A stretch of 33,835 nucleotides of DNA, from the NCBI GenBank assembly GCA_000174895.1, contig ACOK01000078.1, positions 1 through 33,835 of the forward strand, in the 5' to 3' direction. The stretch comes from Ruminococcus flavefaciens FD-1 (GTDB lineage: Bacteria > Bacillota > Clostridia > Oscillospirales > Ruminococcaceae). Under the pieces are notes generated by a model. That model ran no database searches. It worked only from the letters and a program-made list of their open reading frames with translations, and had not been told where the DNA came from. Positions 8,501-18,793 of the stretch are shown piece after piece (position 1 is the first letter of the stretch; the number at the start of each line of letters is the position of its first letter). Made by a program: the position numbers and the translations under genes.

Positions 8501-8579
8501 ATTTTTCAATGTGTTCAACACCTTTCGGGATTTTATTCTATTCCCGTATCCCCCTATAAAATATGATAACTGATAATAC

Positions 8580-8608
8580 ATAATAACATTATTTTCATAT
8601 AAAATCAA
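8580..8608 (-). promoter_or_regulatory. Promoter of the LRR-dockerin gene
   Basis: On the minus strand, TTGATT (8608-8603), 17 bases and TATTAT (8585-8580). This gives a leader of about 75 bases before the start codon. Confidence 0.55.
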
Positions 8609-8806
8609 GCATATTTTGTGAATACAACGAAATTTCAACAAAAAGTTCAAAAAATATTTCCGCCCATTGCTTTATTTGTACAATTGGCAGATAGCAAATA
8701 TGTACCAATTATGAACGAAAAATGTATGAGTTTAAATGCAGCACATTAAAGCAACAGTTTTATAACTATATATGTATAGTACGAATACTAAATGTACATC
8801 ATAAGG

Positions 8807-8835
8807 TTGCTTTTTACTGCGGGATGGGGTATAAT
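8807..8835 (+). promoter_or_regulatory. Promoter of rsmE
   Basis: TTGCTT (8807-8812), a 17-base spacer ending in TGGGG, and a perfect TATAAT (8830-8835), about 32 bases before the rsmE start, which leaves a short leader. Confidence 0.7.
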
Positions 8836-8867
8836 ATAATAACAGTATTTTAAGAAACGGTGATAAT

Positions 8868-9590
8868 ATGCCAAGATTTTTTACCAATGAAATAAACGAG
8901 GACAACATAGTCCTGACAGGCAGCGATGCCAACCACATCGGACGTTCCCTCCGCATGAAAAAAGGGGAGGAGATCACGGTCTGCTGCAACGGCATCGACT
9001 ACAACTGCACAATAGCCTCGATCACAGCCGATTCCGTGTACCTCGATCTCGTGGAGAAGCATCCCTGTGCGGCTGAACCGGACATCAATGTGACTCTGTT
9101 TCAGGCTGTGCCGAAGCTCGACAAGCTGGAGTACATCATCCAGAAAAGCGTGGAACTGGGCGTATCAAGGATAGTGCCCGTGCTGACGAGGAGATGCATC
9201 TCACGCCCGGATGAGAAGGATTTCGCTAAGAAGCTGCCCAGACTGAACAAGATCGCTGCCGAAGCCGCAAAGCAGTCGGGCAGGGGAATGATCCCCGAAG
9301 TTACGCCCGTTGTCAGCTTCAAACAGTCCCTTGCGATGATGGAAGAACTGGACCGCAATATCCTGCTTTACGAAGAACAAGGCGGACGTTCCTTCGGCGA
9401 GGTGGATTTTGAAGGTGTAAAGTCCGCAGGCATTATAATAGGTAGCGAAGGCGGATTCGATCAGGAAGAGGCGGAAGCCATGGTTAACAGCGGCGCAGTA
9501 AGGGTATGGCTGGGAAAAAGGATACTTCGTTGTGAAACTGCACCAATAACCGCCTTATCAATTTTGATGTTTTTAACAAATAATATGTAA
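8868..9590 (+). CDS. rsmE: 16S rRNA m3U1498 methyltransferase
   Basis: RsmE methylates N3 of U1498 in 16S rRNA using S-adenosylmethionine. The 240-residue length is typical. The N-terminal half (about 1-70) is the PUA-like RNA-binding domain and the C-terminal half a SPOUT knot. Knot motifs are IIGSEGGF (190-197) and LGKRILRCETAPI (215-227), the cofactor-binding loops. QAVPKLDKLEYIIQKSVELG (79-98) is also characteristic. A weak ribosome site (AACGGTG) precedes the ATG. It stands alone here, with its own promoter. Confidence 0.96.
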   Translation: MPRFFTNEINEDNIVLTGSDANHIGRSLRMKKGEEITVCCNGIDYNCTIASITADSVYLDLVEKHPCAAEPDINVTLFQAVPKLDKLEYIIQKSVELGVSRIVPVLTRRCISRPDEKDFAKKLPRLNKIAAEAAKQSGRGMIPEVTPVVSFKQSLAMMEELDRNILLYEEQGGRSFGEVDFEGVKSAGIIIGSEGGFDQEEAEAMVNSGAVRVWLGKRILRCETAPITALSILMFLTNNM

Positions 9591-9594
9591 ATAG

Positions 9595-9623
9595 TTGAAA
9601 TTCGGAAAAATATATGGTATAAT
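9595..9623 (+). promoter_or_regulatory. Strong promoter of the acidic YtxH-like gene
   Basis: TTGAAA (9595-9600), exactly 17 bases, and TATAAT (9618-9623). Transcription should start near 9630, leaving a leader of about 120 bases before the start at 9752. The leader contains the small hairpin AACCCG-TTCGCAAG-CGGTT near 9641-9659. Confidence 0.8.
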
Positions 9624-9751
9624 ATAAAAAGATTATCGTAACCCGTTCGCAAGCGGTTCGGTAAGTAATTGGCAGTTCACTGAAAACCGTCCGTAATGGC
9701 GCTTTCTCGGAACATCCATATAAATTCTTGCGGAGAAAAGAGGAGTATAAA

Positions 9752-10051
9752 ATGAACAAATTTTTAATCGCTATTCTTGCTGCAGGTGCAGCAGCTGCTG
9801 TTGGATACGTTGCAGCACAGGCTCTCAAGGATAAGGGTGCAGATTACGACGATGATGATTACGATGATTTCGACGACTTCGACGCAGATGATACTGACTT
9901 CGATGTCACAGAGGATACTGTGAAGGAAGCTGCTGAGGATATCAAGGATGCTGCTGAAGATGCAGTTGATGATATCAAGGATAAGGCTGAGGACATCAAG
10001 GACGCAGCTGAAGACTTTGCAGATGATGTAAAGGATACTTTAGAAAAGTAA
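9752..10051 (+). CDS. Small acidic YtxH-like membrane-anchored protein
   Basis: A 99-residue protein with one N-terminal hydrophobic helix (about 3-22, IAILAAGAAAAVGYVAAQ) and a very acidic remainder. After an Asp-rich stretch (31-53) come imperfect 11-residue-like repeats (DIKDAAEDAVDD, DIKDKAEDIKDAAED), which should form a long charged amphipathic helix. This resembles YtxH/general-stress proteins. A role in envelope stress is inferred by analogy only. The ATG at 9752 is chosen because AGAGGAG lies eight bases upstream; an in-frame TTG at 9728 lies before this site. A strong promoter and a perfect terminator frame it as a single-gene unit that is probably well expressed. Confidence 0.75.
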   Translation: MNKFLIAILAAGAAAAVGYVAAQALKDKGADYDDDDYDDFDDFDADDTDFDVTEDTVKEAAEDIKDAAEDAVDDIKDKAEDIKDAAEDFADDVKDTLEK

Positions 10052-10064
10052 TTTCTGATACTGT

Positions 10065-10089
10065 GGGGAGCTTTCAGCTCCCCTTTTTT
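10065..10089 (+). terminator. Terminator of the acidic YtxH-like gene
   Basis: GGGGAGCT, a three-base loop, AGCTCCCC and six T: a perfect 8-bp stem 13 bases after the stop codon. Confidence 0.95.
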
Positions 10090-10172
10090 GTTGCGGTTTT
10101 AGCATACAGATATGCACGCTTCAACAAAACGCATAAATATTCGTGCATCTATACAAAACGCAAAAATAAGAC

Positions 10173-10201
10173 TTGACTTTTCTCTTACGCTTTGATATAA
10201 T
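10173..10201 (+). promoter_or_regulatory. Promoter of tRNA-Pro
   Basis: TTGACT (10173-10178), 17 bases and TATAAT (10196-10201), 37 bases before the mature 5' end of the tRNA. Confidence 0.8.
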
Positions 10202-10238
10202 ATAAAAGCTGTCTGACACGGACACGCAATGGTCAATC

Positions 10239-10315
10239 CGAGGCGTAGCTCAGTTTGGTAGAGTGCTTGCTTTGGGAGCAAGATGCCGCAGGTTCAAGTC
10301 CTGTCGCCTCGACCA
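10239..10315 (+). tRNA. tRNA-Pro (anticodon TGG)
   Basis: A full cloverleaf can be drawn. The acceptor stem is CGAGGCG/CGCCTCG and the anticodon arm is CTTGC-TTTGGGA-GCAAG with anticodon TGG. The T arm is CAGG-TTCAAGT-CCTG, and the CCA end is encoded. It reads CCA and, by wobble, other Pro codons. Confidence 0.97.
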
Positions 10316-10356
10316 AAAGCCTTTTCAAAAAACTTGAAAAAATTTTGAAAAAGGTC

Positions 10357-10385
10357 TTGACAAATAAAAAGAAGTGTGATATAAT
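10357..10385 (+). promoter_or_regulatory. Promoter of tRNA-Thr (and tRNA-Tyr)
   Basis: A consensus TTGACA (10357-10362), 17 bases and a consensus TATAAT (10380-10385), 17 bases before the tRNA. It is the best promoter in the window. An A/T-rich inverted repeat (CCTTTTCAAAA with TTTTGAAAAAGG, about 10319-10354) lies just upstream, between the two tRNA genes. Confidence 0.9.
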
Positions 10386-10401
10386 AATTAAGCAATAAAG
10401 C

Positions 10402-10477
10402 GCTGGTGTAGCTCAGTTGGTAGAGCAGCTGATTTGTAATCAGCAGGTCGGGGGTTCGAGTCCGTCCACCAGCTCCA
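10402..10477 (+). tRNA. tRNA-Thr (anticodon TGT)
   Basis: The acceptor stem is GCTGGTG/CACCAGC and the anticodon arm is GCTGA-TTTGTAA-TCAGC with anticodon TGT. CCA is encoded. The tRNA-Tyr gene follows after 35 bases without a clear promoter of its own, so the two are probably one transcript. Confidence 0.97.
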
Positions 10478-10512
10478 TTATTTTGCTTAAATGAAGGTGT
10501 TACACTTCATAT

Positions 10513-10598
10513 GGGAGAGTTCCCGAGTGGCCAAAGGGGGCAGACTGTAAATCTGTTGCTTTCATGCTTCGATGGTTCAAATCCATCCTCTCCCACCA
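10513..10598 (+). tRNA. tRNA-Tyr (anticodon GTA)
   Basis: A class II tRNA of 86 bases. The acceptor stem is GGGAGAG/CTCTCCC, the anticodon arm is GCAGA-CTGTAAA-TCTGT with anticodon GTA, and the long variable arm and encoded CCA are present. Confidence 0.97.
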
Positions 10599-10601
10599 CT
10601 A

Positions 10602-10630
10602 AGCCCCGAGCAAAATCGGGGCTATTTTAA
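10602..10630 (+). terminator. Terminator of the tRNA-Thr/Tyr unit
   Basis: AGCCCCGA, a six-base loop and TCGGGGCT, then ATTTTAATTT: a perfect 8-bp stem directly after the tRNA-Tyr CCA end. Confidence 0.85.
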
Positions 10631-10648
10631 TTTAAAGGGGTATTAATT

Positions 10649-11065
10649 ATGTTCTGGACCAATCTTGTGAAAACTATTGCCAAGGTACTTCTGGTCGTAA
10701 TGCTCATCGCTGTATTCATTGCATTCATCGGTGCAGTAAGGATCAGTGTCGTTTCCGGTCTCATTACTCTCGTTGGAGGATGCATCGGATCATTCGTTGC
10801 TGTTTCAGGCATCATGATGATCTGCGAGATCTCAGAGAATATCGCTGCTATCAAGAATCATCTGACAGGTACAAGTTCTAATACAACTGAGCCTATCAGC
10901 TTCAACAGCATCGCTCAGAATCTTGGCGTTAACCTTAATAATCAGAATAACGCTGCTCAGTCTGCTGCTCCTGCACAGCCTGTCACACCCGTACAGCCTG
11001 CTGCTCCCGCACAGACAGAAGCTCCTGCGCAGGAAGAGTCAAAGCCTGTTGATCTCAGCAAATAA
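10649..11065 (+). CDS. Small membrane protein with Ala/Pro/Gln tail, unknown function
   Basis: A 138-residue protein I do not recognise. Two hydrophobic spans (about 8-30 and 33-58) are followed by a short helix-like stretch (EISENIAAIKNHL) and a low-complexity tail rich in Ala, Pro and Gln (about 100-130) ending in KPVDLSK. It looks like a small two-span membrane protein with a flexible cytoplasmic or external tail. AAAGGGG lies eight bases before the ATG. The tRNA terminator precedes it and a terminator follows, so it is probably expressed alone; no promoter is obvious in the short gap. Confidence 0.65.
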   Translation: MFWTNLVKTIAKVLLVVMLIAVFIAFIGAVRISVVSGLITLVGGCIGSFVAVSGIMMICEISENIAAIKNHLTGTSSNTTEPISFNSIAQNLGVNLNNQNNAAQSAAPAQPVTPVQPAAPAQTEAPAQEESKPVDLSK

Positions 11066-11103
11066 TGATCTGACGGCACCGCAGTGTGCCCTTTGAAAAA
11101 GTA

Positions 11104-11130
11104 CCTTGCTTTCATGGCAAGGGCTTTTTT
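11104..11130 (+). terminator. Terminator of the small membrane protein gene
   Basis: CCTTGC, a short loop, GCAAGG, then GCTTTTTT, about 40 bases after the stop codon. Confidence 0.75.
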
Positions 11131-11202
11131 ATGCCCGGAAAAAAAGAGGATTTGCATTAAAACTTATGCGAATCGTTAAATAAAGTATAGGAGATGAACT
11201 AT

Positions 11203-11715
11203 ATGCCCGCAGTAAGAACTACACCTTCTGTTGAAGCTTTTAAAAAATACTGGTGGAACAGAAAAGCTACGGTAAATAACCTTATCATGTGGATCGTGCT
11301 TATTGTTATTGATGTGCTGCTCATTGCTGTTGGTGTAATTACTCCGGGGGCAAGTTCAGATGATTTCCTGATGATATTCGTAATTCTGGGTATCATTTAT
11401 ATTATCAGGATGGTGAATACTCCGAAAAAGCTCTATGACAGGGTAATGAAGATATCTCCCGATCAGGTGGAGACCGTGGCTTTCGGAGATATCGGCTTCA
11501 CTGTTGAACTAAGGGGCACTAATGTCATGGAACATAGGGAGATCCCCTATGTCCGTGTGACTTCAGCTCAGTATAAAGACGGCTGGTTCTATATCGTCGT
11601 CGATCAGATATACACCAATTTTTTCTGTACATCCGACTTCATCGAGGGTACTCCAGAGGAACTGCTGAATATTCTCAGCGCTAAAGTCGGAAACAGATTG
11701 ACTGTAAAAATGTAA
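11203..11715 (+). CDS. YcxB-like membrane protein
   Basis: A 170-residue protein: a cytoplasmic N-terminus, two membrane spans (about 23-45 and 50-68), then a globular C-terminal half (about 75-170) built of alternating beta strands (VAFGDIGFTVELRG, then a run ending WFYIVVDQIYTNFFC). This order of two spans plus a PH-like domain is that of YcxB-type proteins of Firmicutes, whose function is unsettled. The ATG at 11203 is preferred because AGGAG is nine bases upstream; the ATG three codons earlier touches the AGGAG. The next gene starts 14 bases downstream, so the two are probably co-transcribed. Confidence 0.6.
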   Translation: MPAVRTTPSVEAFKKYWWNRKATVNNLIMWIVLIVIDVLLIAVGVITPGASSDDFLMIFVILGIIYIIRMVNTPKKLYDRVMKISPDQVETVAFGDIGFTVELRGTNVMEHREIPYVRVTSAQYKDGWFYIVVDQIYTNFFCTSDFIEGTPEELLNILSAKVGNRLTVKM

Positions 11716-11729
11716 AGGCGGAATACAAT

Positions 11730-12095
11730 ATGAAAGAAGATAAGCGCTTCTATGAAGGATTTGAAGGTGAAAAGAAATTCATCTTCTGTCTCTATGAAAA
11801 AGATACACCAATCGAAAAGCTGCATTTATGGGAAGGCTATTTTGACGATATACTCTCACTCATCCCTTATTCGGGCAAGAAGTGGGATGGCCTCGCTGAG
11901 TATTATCAGCTTGCTCTTGATTTCGATGACGAGCACTGGAAGGTGCCTTCATGCAGAAAGGCGCTTGAACAGCTTGAGGCTATAGACAGGCACAGGATGA
12001 AATATCCCCGCCGTTCCGACTGCTATGATGCAGTTGTGGAGCTTTTCCGCAAGGCTGTTGCCGAAAAGCTGGATGTTTATATAGATTGCGAATGA
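11730..12095 (+). CDS. Hypothetical soluble protein of 121 residues
   Basis: I do not recognise this protein. It is soluble, charged and rich in aromatic residues (WEGYFDDILSLIPYSGKKWDG near 39-59). The C-terminal part (about 60-115) looks alpha-helical. No signal peptide, metal motif or nucleotide-binding loop is visible. AAGGCGG lies eight bases before the ATG. The 14-base gap to the YcxB-like gene suggests one operon. The following 388 bases hold no gene. Confidence 0.6.
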   Translation: MKEDKRFYEGFEGEKKFIFCLYEKDTPIEKLHLWEGYFDDILSLIPYSGKKWDGLAEYYQLALDFDDEHWKVPSCRKALEQLEAIDRHRMKYPRRSDCYDAVVELFRKAVAEKLDVYIDCE

Positions 12096-12483
12096 AAGTA
12101 ACGGGATACACCCGTTCATATAAAGAAGGATAAATATAATTAATTCGACAATAAAATATCTATAAAACCGCCGAAGGCGGCATTCCGGGGTCAAGGGTGA
12201 CTCCCTACAGTGTAGGGAGATGTCAGCGCAGCTGACAGAGGGTACGGGCGACCGTTGGGAGACGTTATCTCCCTTGCGGAGAGGGGTACGGGGGAGAGGC
12301 AGAGCCTCTCCTAAGAAGTAGTGTGACGAGCGTAGCTATGTCACACGGCTGGTAAACAAGCACTTCCCTCGGCTTGACCGACGAAGAAATTATCGATATT
12401 TATTTGCCGAAGAAAAAACTGAAAACGGATATGCAGCCGCCTGACGGCTCTGTTTCCGTTTATCGTGTTGGAGGAAAGAAAAT
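12096..12483. repeat. Hairpin-rich noncoding block before typA
   Basis: A gene-free stretch of 388 bases. Between 12169 and 12346 at least six hairpins stand in a row: CCGCCGAAGGCGG (12169), CTCCCTACAGTGTAGGGAG (12201), TGTCAGCGCAGCTGACA (12221), GGGAGA/TCTCCC (12257), GGAGAGGCAGAGCCTCTCC (12293) and GTGTGAC/GTCACAC (12321). No reading frame is plausible. It looks like a structured mosaic repeat of the kind scattered in Clostridia genomes, or an unrecognised RNA. The remainder (12347-12483) leads to the GGAGG of typA; no convincing promoter was found. Confidence 0.6.
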
Positions 12484-14316
<1,833 letters not shown>

Positions 14317-14434
14317 TCGCAGCTTGTATAAAGCGAATGCGGCGGAGCGTGAAATGCGCCTCCGTCCGTCTTATGAAAAGTTTATCATTTCAACACAAAA
14401 CCATCATGCCATTTGCAGTTTTGGGAGTTAAATT

Positions 14435-15109
14435 ATGAAAAAGACATTATTGACATTATTGCTCGCTTCCGCAGTTGTTCTTACTGCGGGATGCAGCAAG
14501 GCGGAAGATGAGGTCCCGTCTCAGCCGTCAGAGGTACCGACCGAGACCGAAGAAGTCGTTACCGAGCCTGATTCATATGAGCCTCTTGCTACAGTAAGAG
14601 AACGAAATATCGAGGAAGCAGGCGATTTCGACTACGAGATATACGAGGGCAGGACCATCATCACCAAGTATAACGGAAAGGCTTCAAACGTCGAGATACC
14701 TGCCGAGGTCGAGGGAGTTCCCGTCTGCGAGATAGGCTTCTACTGTTTTGAGGCTAATTATCAGCTGGAGTCAGTTACCCTTCCCGAAAGCGTTGATATA
14801 ATCGGCGAGGGCGCTTTCATGGACTGCGGCTCGCTTTCACAGATAAATATCCCCGCAAACCTTAAAGAAGTTCAGAGAGGCGCTTTCGTCGGATGTGTCA
14901 GCATTCCCGAAATGACGCTTCCTGCTACAGTTACCCGTGTTCAGGAGGAAGCATTCACAGCCTGCGAGGGAATGACCTCACTGACTATCATGAATCCCGA
15001 CCTTGCTTATGAGAGCTGGGGACTTGAAGACCTTCCGAATCTGATAGTTTACGCTCCCGAGGGTTCTTCAGCAGCTGCATGGGCTTCTGCTATGGGCAAG
15101 CTGGGATAA
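14435..15109 (+). CDS. LRR (BspA-type) lipoprotein
   Basis: A 224-residue lipoprotein. The signal peptide ends in the lipobox LTAGC with acylated C20. A Pro/Glu/Thr-rich spacer (about 24-50) precedes leucine-rich repeats of BspA type (about 65-205; ESVTLPESVDIIGEGAF, MTLPATVTRVQEEAF). It would sit on the outer face of the membrane and probably mediates binding. Unlike the two secreted LRR proteins in this window it has no dockerin, so it is not expected in the cellulosome. GGGAG precedes the ATG. It is followed 12 bases later by another lipoprotein gene, which suggests one operon of three lipoproteins. Confidence 0.85.
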   Translation: MKKTLLTLLLASAVVLTAGCSKAEDEVPSQPSEVPTETEEVVTEPDSYEPLATVRERNIEEAGDFDYEIYEGRTIITKYNGKASNVEIPAEVEGVPVCEIGFYCFEANYQLESVTLPESVDIIGEGAFMDCGSLSQINIPANLKEVQRGAFVGCVSIPEMTLPATVTRVQEEAFTACEGMTSLTIMNPDLAYESWGLEDLPNLIVYAPEGSSAAAWASAMGKLG

Positions 15110-15121
15110 AGGAGAATGATG

Positions 15122-15898
15122 ATGAACAAGATGAAATTAACTGCATTGCTGCTGGCTGCGGCAATGGGCTGCGGTGTATTTACTGCCTGCGGCAGCAAAA
15201 AGAATAACAGCTCCTCTTCAGAGGTTTCATCCGATTCAGAAGCTGAAACAGAAGCTTTTGATACCGAAAGCTATAAAGATATCATCATGAAGGATATCGA
15301 AAAGGCCGAAGCTTCAGATGAACCCCTTGAACTGGGCAGTATAGGCGAAGTCGTTACTCCCGATGAAAAGGACGATGACGGCGACCTTGGTGAGTACCGT
15401 GTCAGCGACAGCGGTACGAAGCTTTACTTCAACAGCGAGGATTTCCCCGATGCGCTCATGCTCACACTTGAGCAGTATTTCAATTCCTTTGCAAATAATG
15501 ATTATACCGCTTACAGCCGCTGTGCTTATCCCGATTATGTCGAAAAGATGGAAGCTTACCTTCAGAAAGAGCATGGCTATGATATGAAGACTTCCTTTGC
15601 TGCACAGTGTACTAACCTTGCTAACAATATGAACGGCAAGTTCAAGGTTACACGTATCAAAATGGATGTGCCTGCGCAGTACGATGAGACAAAGGATAAT
15701 CTGGTGGGCTATTTCGAGAATTTCGCCGATATCCTCGGCGAGGACTATTATGAGAATCTTCTCAAGGAAGTTGACAAGGTATATGATGGAGAATTCTACG
15801 TAATGGCTGAGGGACACAGCGGAACGGAATCTTTGCTCATCAGTGCTTATGAGATTGTATTTGTTGAAAAAGACGGAAGATATTATGTTTTCGGTTGA
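15122..15898 (+). CDS. Lipoprotein of unknown function (paralogue pair, first)
   Basis: A 258-residue predicted lipoprotein with lipobox FTAC and C23. A Ser/Glu-rich spacer (about 29-46) precedes a soluble domain. The core (about 105-258) contains TLEQYFNSFANNDYTAYSRCAYP and ends in YEIVFVEKDGRYYVFG, suggesting an NTF2/SnoaL-like alpha-beta fold, though this is inference. The next protein has the same layout (YIEAMQNRDSEKLEKLFY ... YIYNIDGTYYLL), so the two are probably distant paralogues. Three ATG codons lie in a row; the third (15122) has AGGAG seven bases upstream and is preferred. No catalytic residues are recognisable. Confidence 0.8.
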   Translation: MNKMKLTALLLAAAMGCGVFTACGSKKNNSSSSEVSSDSEAETEAFDTESYKDIIMKDIEKAEASDEPLELGSIGEVVTPDEKDDDGDLGEYRVSDSGTKLYFNSEDFPDALMLTLEQYFNSFANNDYTAYSRCAYPDYVEKMEAYLQKEHGYDMKTSFAAQCTNLANNMNGKFKVTRIKMDVPAQYDETKDNLVGYFENFADILGEDYYENLLKEVDKVYDGEFYVMAEGHSGTESLLISAYEIVFVEKDGRYYVFG

Positions 15899-15913
15899 TA
15901 AAGGAGCATGGAT

Positions 15914-16618
15914 ATGAAAGCTATTTTAAAGAAAACAGCCGCTGTTGTAACAGCCGCAGCTATGATGACAGCATCAGCTGCCTGCAGCAGCAAGAAAGAA
16001 GAAAGCAGCAGTTTATCAAATATGGTTGGAAATGGTCCTTCTGACAGCCTTGTAATGGATGAGGACAATATGCCTTACGGCGCAACTATGACTTCACTTA
16101 AAAATTCCAACAACGATAAGGTAAAGATAGATATCGACTTTGACCCGAGATACTTCGTGCAGGATGGCACTGATTACCCTGAGATATATCTGCTGACAGA
16201 GTATATCGAAGCTATGCAGAATCGTGACAGCGAAAAGCTGGAAAAGTTATTCTATAAGCCTTACCTTGATTTCTCGGTTCAGAGAAGCAGCTTCAGCGAT
16301 ACTGCTGATTATCTTGAAAAATATGTCGATAACCTTGAAAACAGAGCAAAAAGCGAGATAGAATTTACCTATATCGTTGTTGATACCTGCCTCAATGAAA
16401 ACGAAAGCGAGAATCTTACTGATTTTGAATTCGTTGATCAGAAGATAAACGAGCTTTCCGGCGAACAGCTTACGGATAAGGTCAAGAGCCGCAAGCTTGT
16501 GTATATGGATATCGCATTCAAGGATTCACAGGGCAATACCTACATGATAAATGATACCCTTGGCAGCGACCTTTCAGTTTACATTTATAATATCGACGGA
16601 ACTTATTACCTGCTTTGA
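15914..16618 (+). CDS. Lipoprotein of unknown function (paralogue pair, second)
   Basis: A 234-residue predicted lipoprotein; the Ala-rich signal peptide ends in SAAC with C24. The soluble part is acidic. It has a helix (EYIEAMQNRDSEKLEKLFY, about 98-116) and a final strand pair (SVYIYNIDGTYYLL) matching the layout of the preceding lipoprotein. The first gene ends 15 bases upstream, so they are co-transcribed. The ATG at 15914 has GGAG eight bases upstream; the ATG at 15908 is too close. Function unknown; a substrate-binding or envelope role would be guesswork. Confidence 0.8.
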   Translation: MKAILKKTAAVVTAAAMMTASAACSSKKEESSSLSNMVGNGPSDSLVMDEDNMPYGATMTSLKNSNNDKVKIDIDFDPRYFVQDGTDYPEIYLLTEYIEAMQNRDSEKLEKLFYKPYLDFSVQRSSFSDTADYLEKYVDNLENRAKSEIEFTYIVVDTCLNENESENLTDFEFVDQKINELSGEQLTDKVKSRKLVYMDIAFKDSQGNTYMINDTLGSDLSVYIYNIDGTYYLL

Positions 16619-16629
16619 TTGCATAAAGG

Positions 16630-16944
16630 AAAAGACGTAACACATAACCACGGTACTCTTACAGAAGTTTTTACACGAGTCTATTGAGGGAAACCCTTTT
16701 GAAAAAGGGTTCTCCCTCAAACTCCCTTCCTAAAACTTTCAGTATTAATTTTGCCCCCATATAGGGCGCACACAAGTAAAGTAAGAATTTTTCATTTCTT
16801 TCAAGTGCGCCCTATATGGGGGCAAAATTCTATTAAAAGTCTTTGGAAAGGGGTTCGGGGGAGAACCTTTCCTCAGAAAGGTTTTCCCCGATAAATGCGT
16901 ATAAAGTTTCTATATGAGTACCGAGGTTATGTGTTACGTCTTTT
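16630..16944. mobile_element. MITE-like element with nested inverted repeats
   Basis: The ends are inverted copies. AAAAGACGTAACACATAACC at the left is matched exactly by the complement at the right end, and the similarity continues imperfectly for about 40 bp (CGGTACTC, AGAA, TTT). Inside lies a perfect 25-bp inverted repeat, 16747-16771 with 16805-16829 (core GCCCCCATATAGGGCGCAC). AACCCTTTTGAAAAAGGGTT and GGGGAGAACCTTTCC-type hairpins add further structure. The element has no reading frame and is about 315 bp long. Its right end recurs at bases 1-56. This fits a non-autonomous transposable element; no transposase is in the window. Confidence 0.75.
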
Positions 16945-16956
16945 TTGACAATATGA

Positions 16957-16979
16957 GGGCGCACAATGTGCGCCCCTAC
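16957..16979. repeat. GTAGGGG-hairpin repeat
   Basis: GGGCGCACAATGTGCGCCCCTAC: a perfect stem followed by the reverse-oriented family edge. It lies downstream of guaB (minus strand) but no T run follows, so termination is uncertain. Confidence 0.7.
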
Positions 16980-17032
16980 ATTTATTGTTTGATTTAATAG
17001 CCGACTCGTGATCGCCGTCGTGGACGTCCACG

Positions 17033-18517
<1,485 letters not shown>

Positions 18518-18558
18518 TTAAAAATCTTCTGTATAAACTGACAGGTTTATTACCTTTA

Positions 18559-18587
18559 ATGATACCATTTTTTCGGCTGAGTGTCAA
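18559..18587 (-). promoter_or_regulatory. Promoter of guaB
   Basis: On the minus strand, TTGACA (18587-18582), 17 bases and TATCAT (18564-18559), about 53 bases before the start codon. No purine riboswitch-like fold was recognised in the short leader. Confidence 0.8.
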
Positions 18588-18689
18588 CAGTTTGGGAAAG
18601 AGGCGCATTTAGAAAAAACTTGTTCATTTATGCCGCCTTTTGGCGAAAAGAGCAATGTGCTCTGATATCATGTTAAAGCGATATAACGC

Positions 18690-18732
18690 AAAAAACAAGC
18701 GGCGGCACTCCTGTATGAATAAGAGTGCCGCC
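18690..18732 (-). terminator. Terminator of the second LRR-dockerin gene
   Basis: On the minus strand, GGCGGCACTC, a 12-base loop and GAGTGCCGCC are followed by GCTTGTTTTTT: a perfect 10-bp stem about 60 bases after the stop codon. Confidence 0.85.
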
Positions 18733-18793
18733 GATGATCCGGAAACTGTTTTCACAGCAGATGGCAGCGCCATTCTGTGAAGACATTTTCTTA

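Larger units (their letters stand above)
8501..8867. other. AT-rich divergent intergenic region
   Basis: This gene-free stretch of about 370 bases separates the minus-strand LRR gene from the plus-strand rsmE gene. It holds one promoter for each side (8580-8608 minus, 8807-8835 plus). No repeat, RNA gene or further coding frame is recognisable. Confidence 0.6.
16619..17032. other. Gene-free stretch filled by repeats
   Basis: This 414-base gap between convergent genes contains no coding frame. It is nearly filled by the MITE-like element (16630-16944) and one GTAGGGG-hairpin repeat (16957-16979). The remaining bases up to the guaB stop include a short GACGTCCACGTC palindrome near 17023. Confidence 0.7.

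Noticed and set aside
11151..11185. Promoter before the YcxB-like gene (TTGCAT ... TTAAAT)
   Set aside because: Spacing is 18 and the -10 box is poor; it may be real but cannot be told from AT-rich background.
14336..14376. Possible terminator after typA (GCGGAG/CTCCG hairpin)
   Set aside because: The stem is imperfect and no T run follows; evidence is too weak to list.
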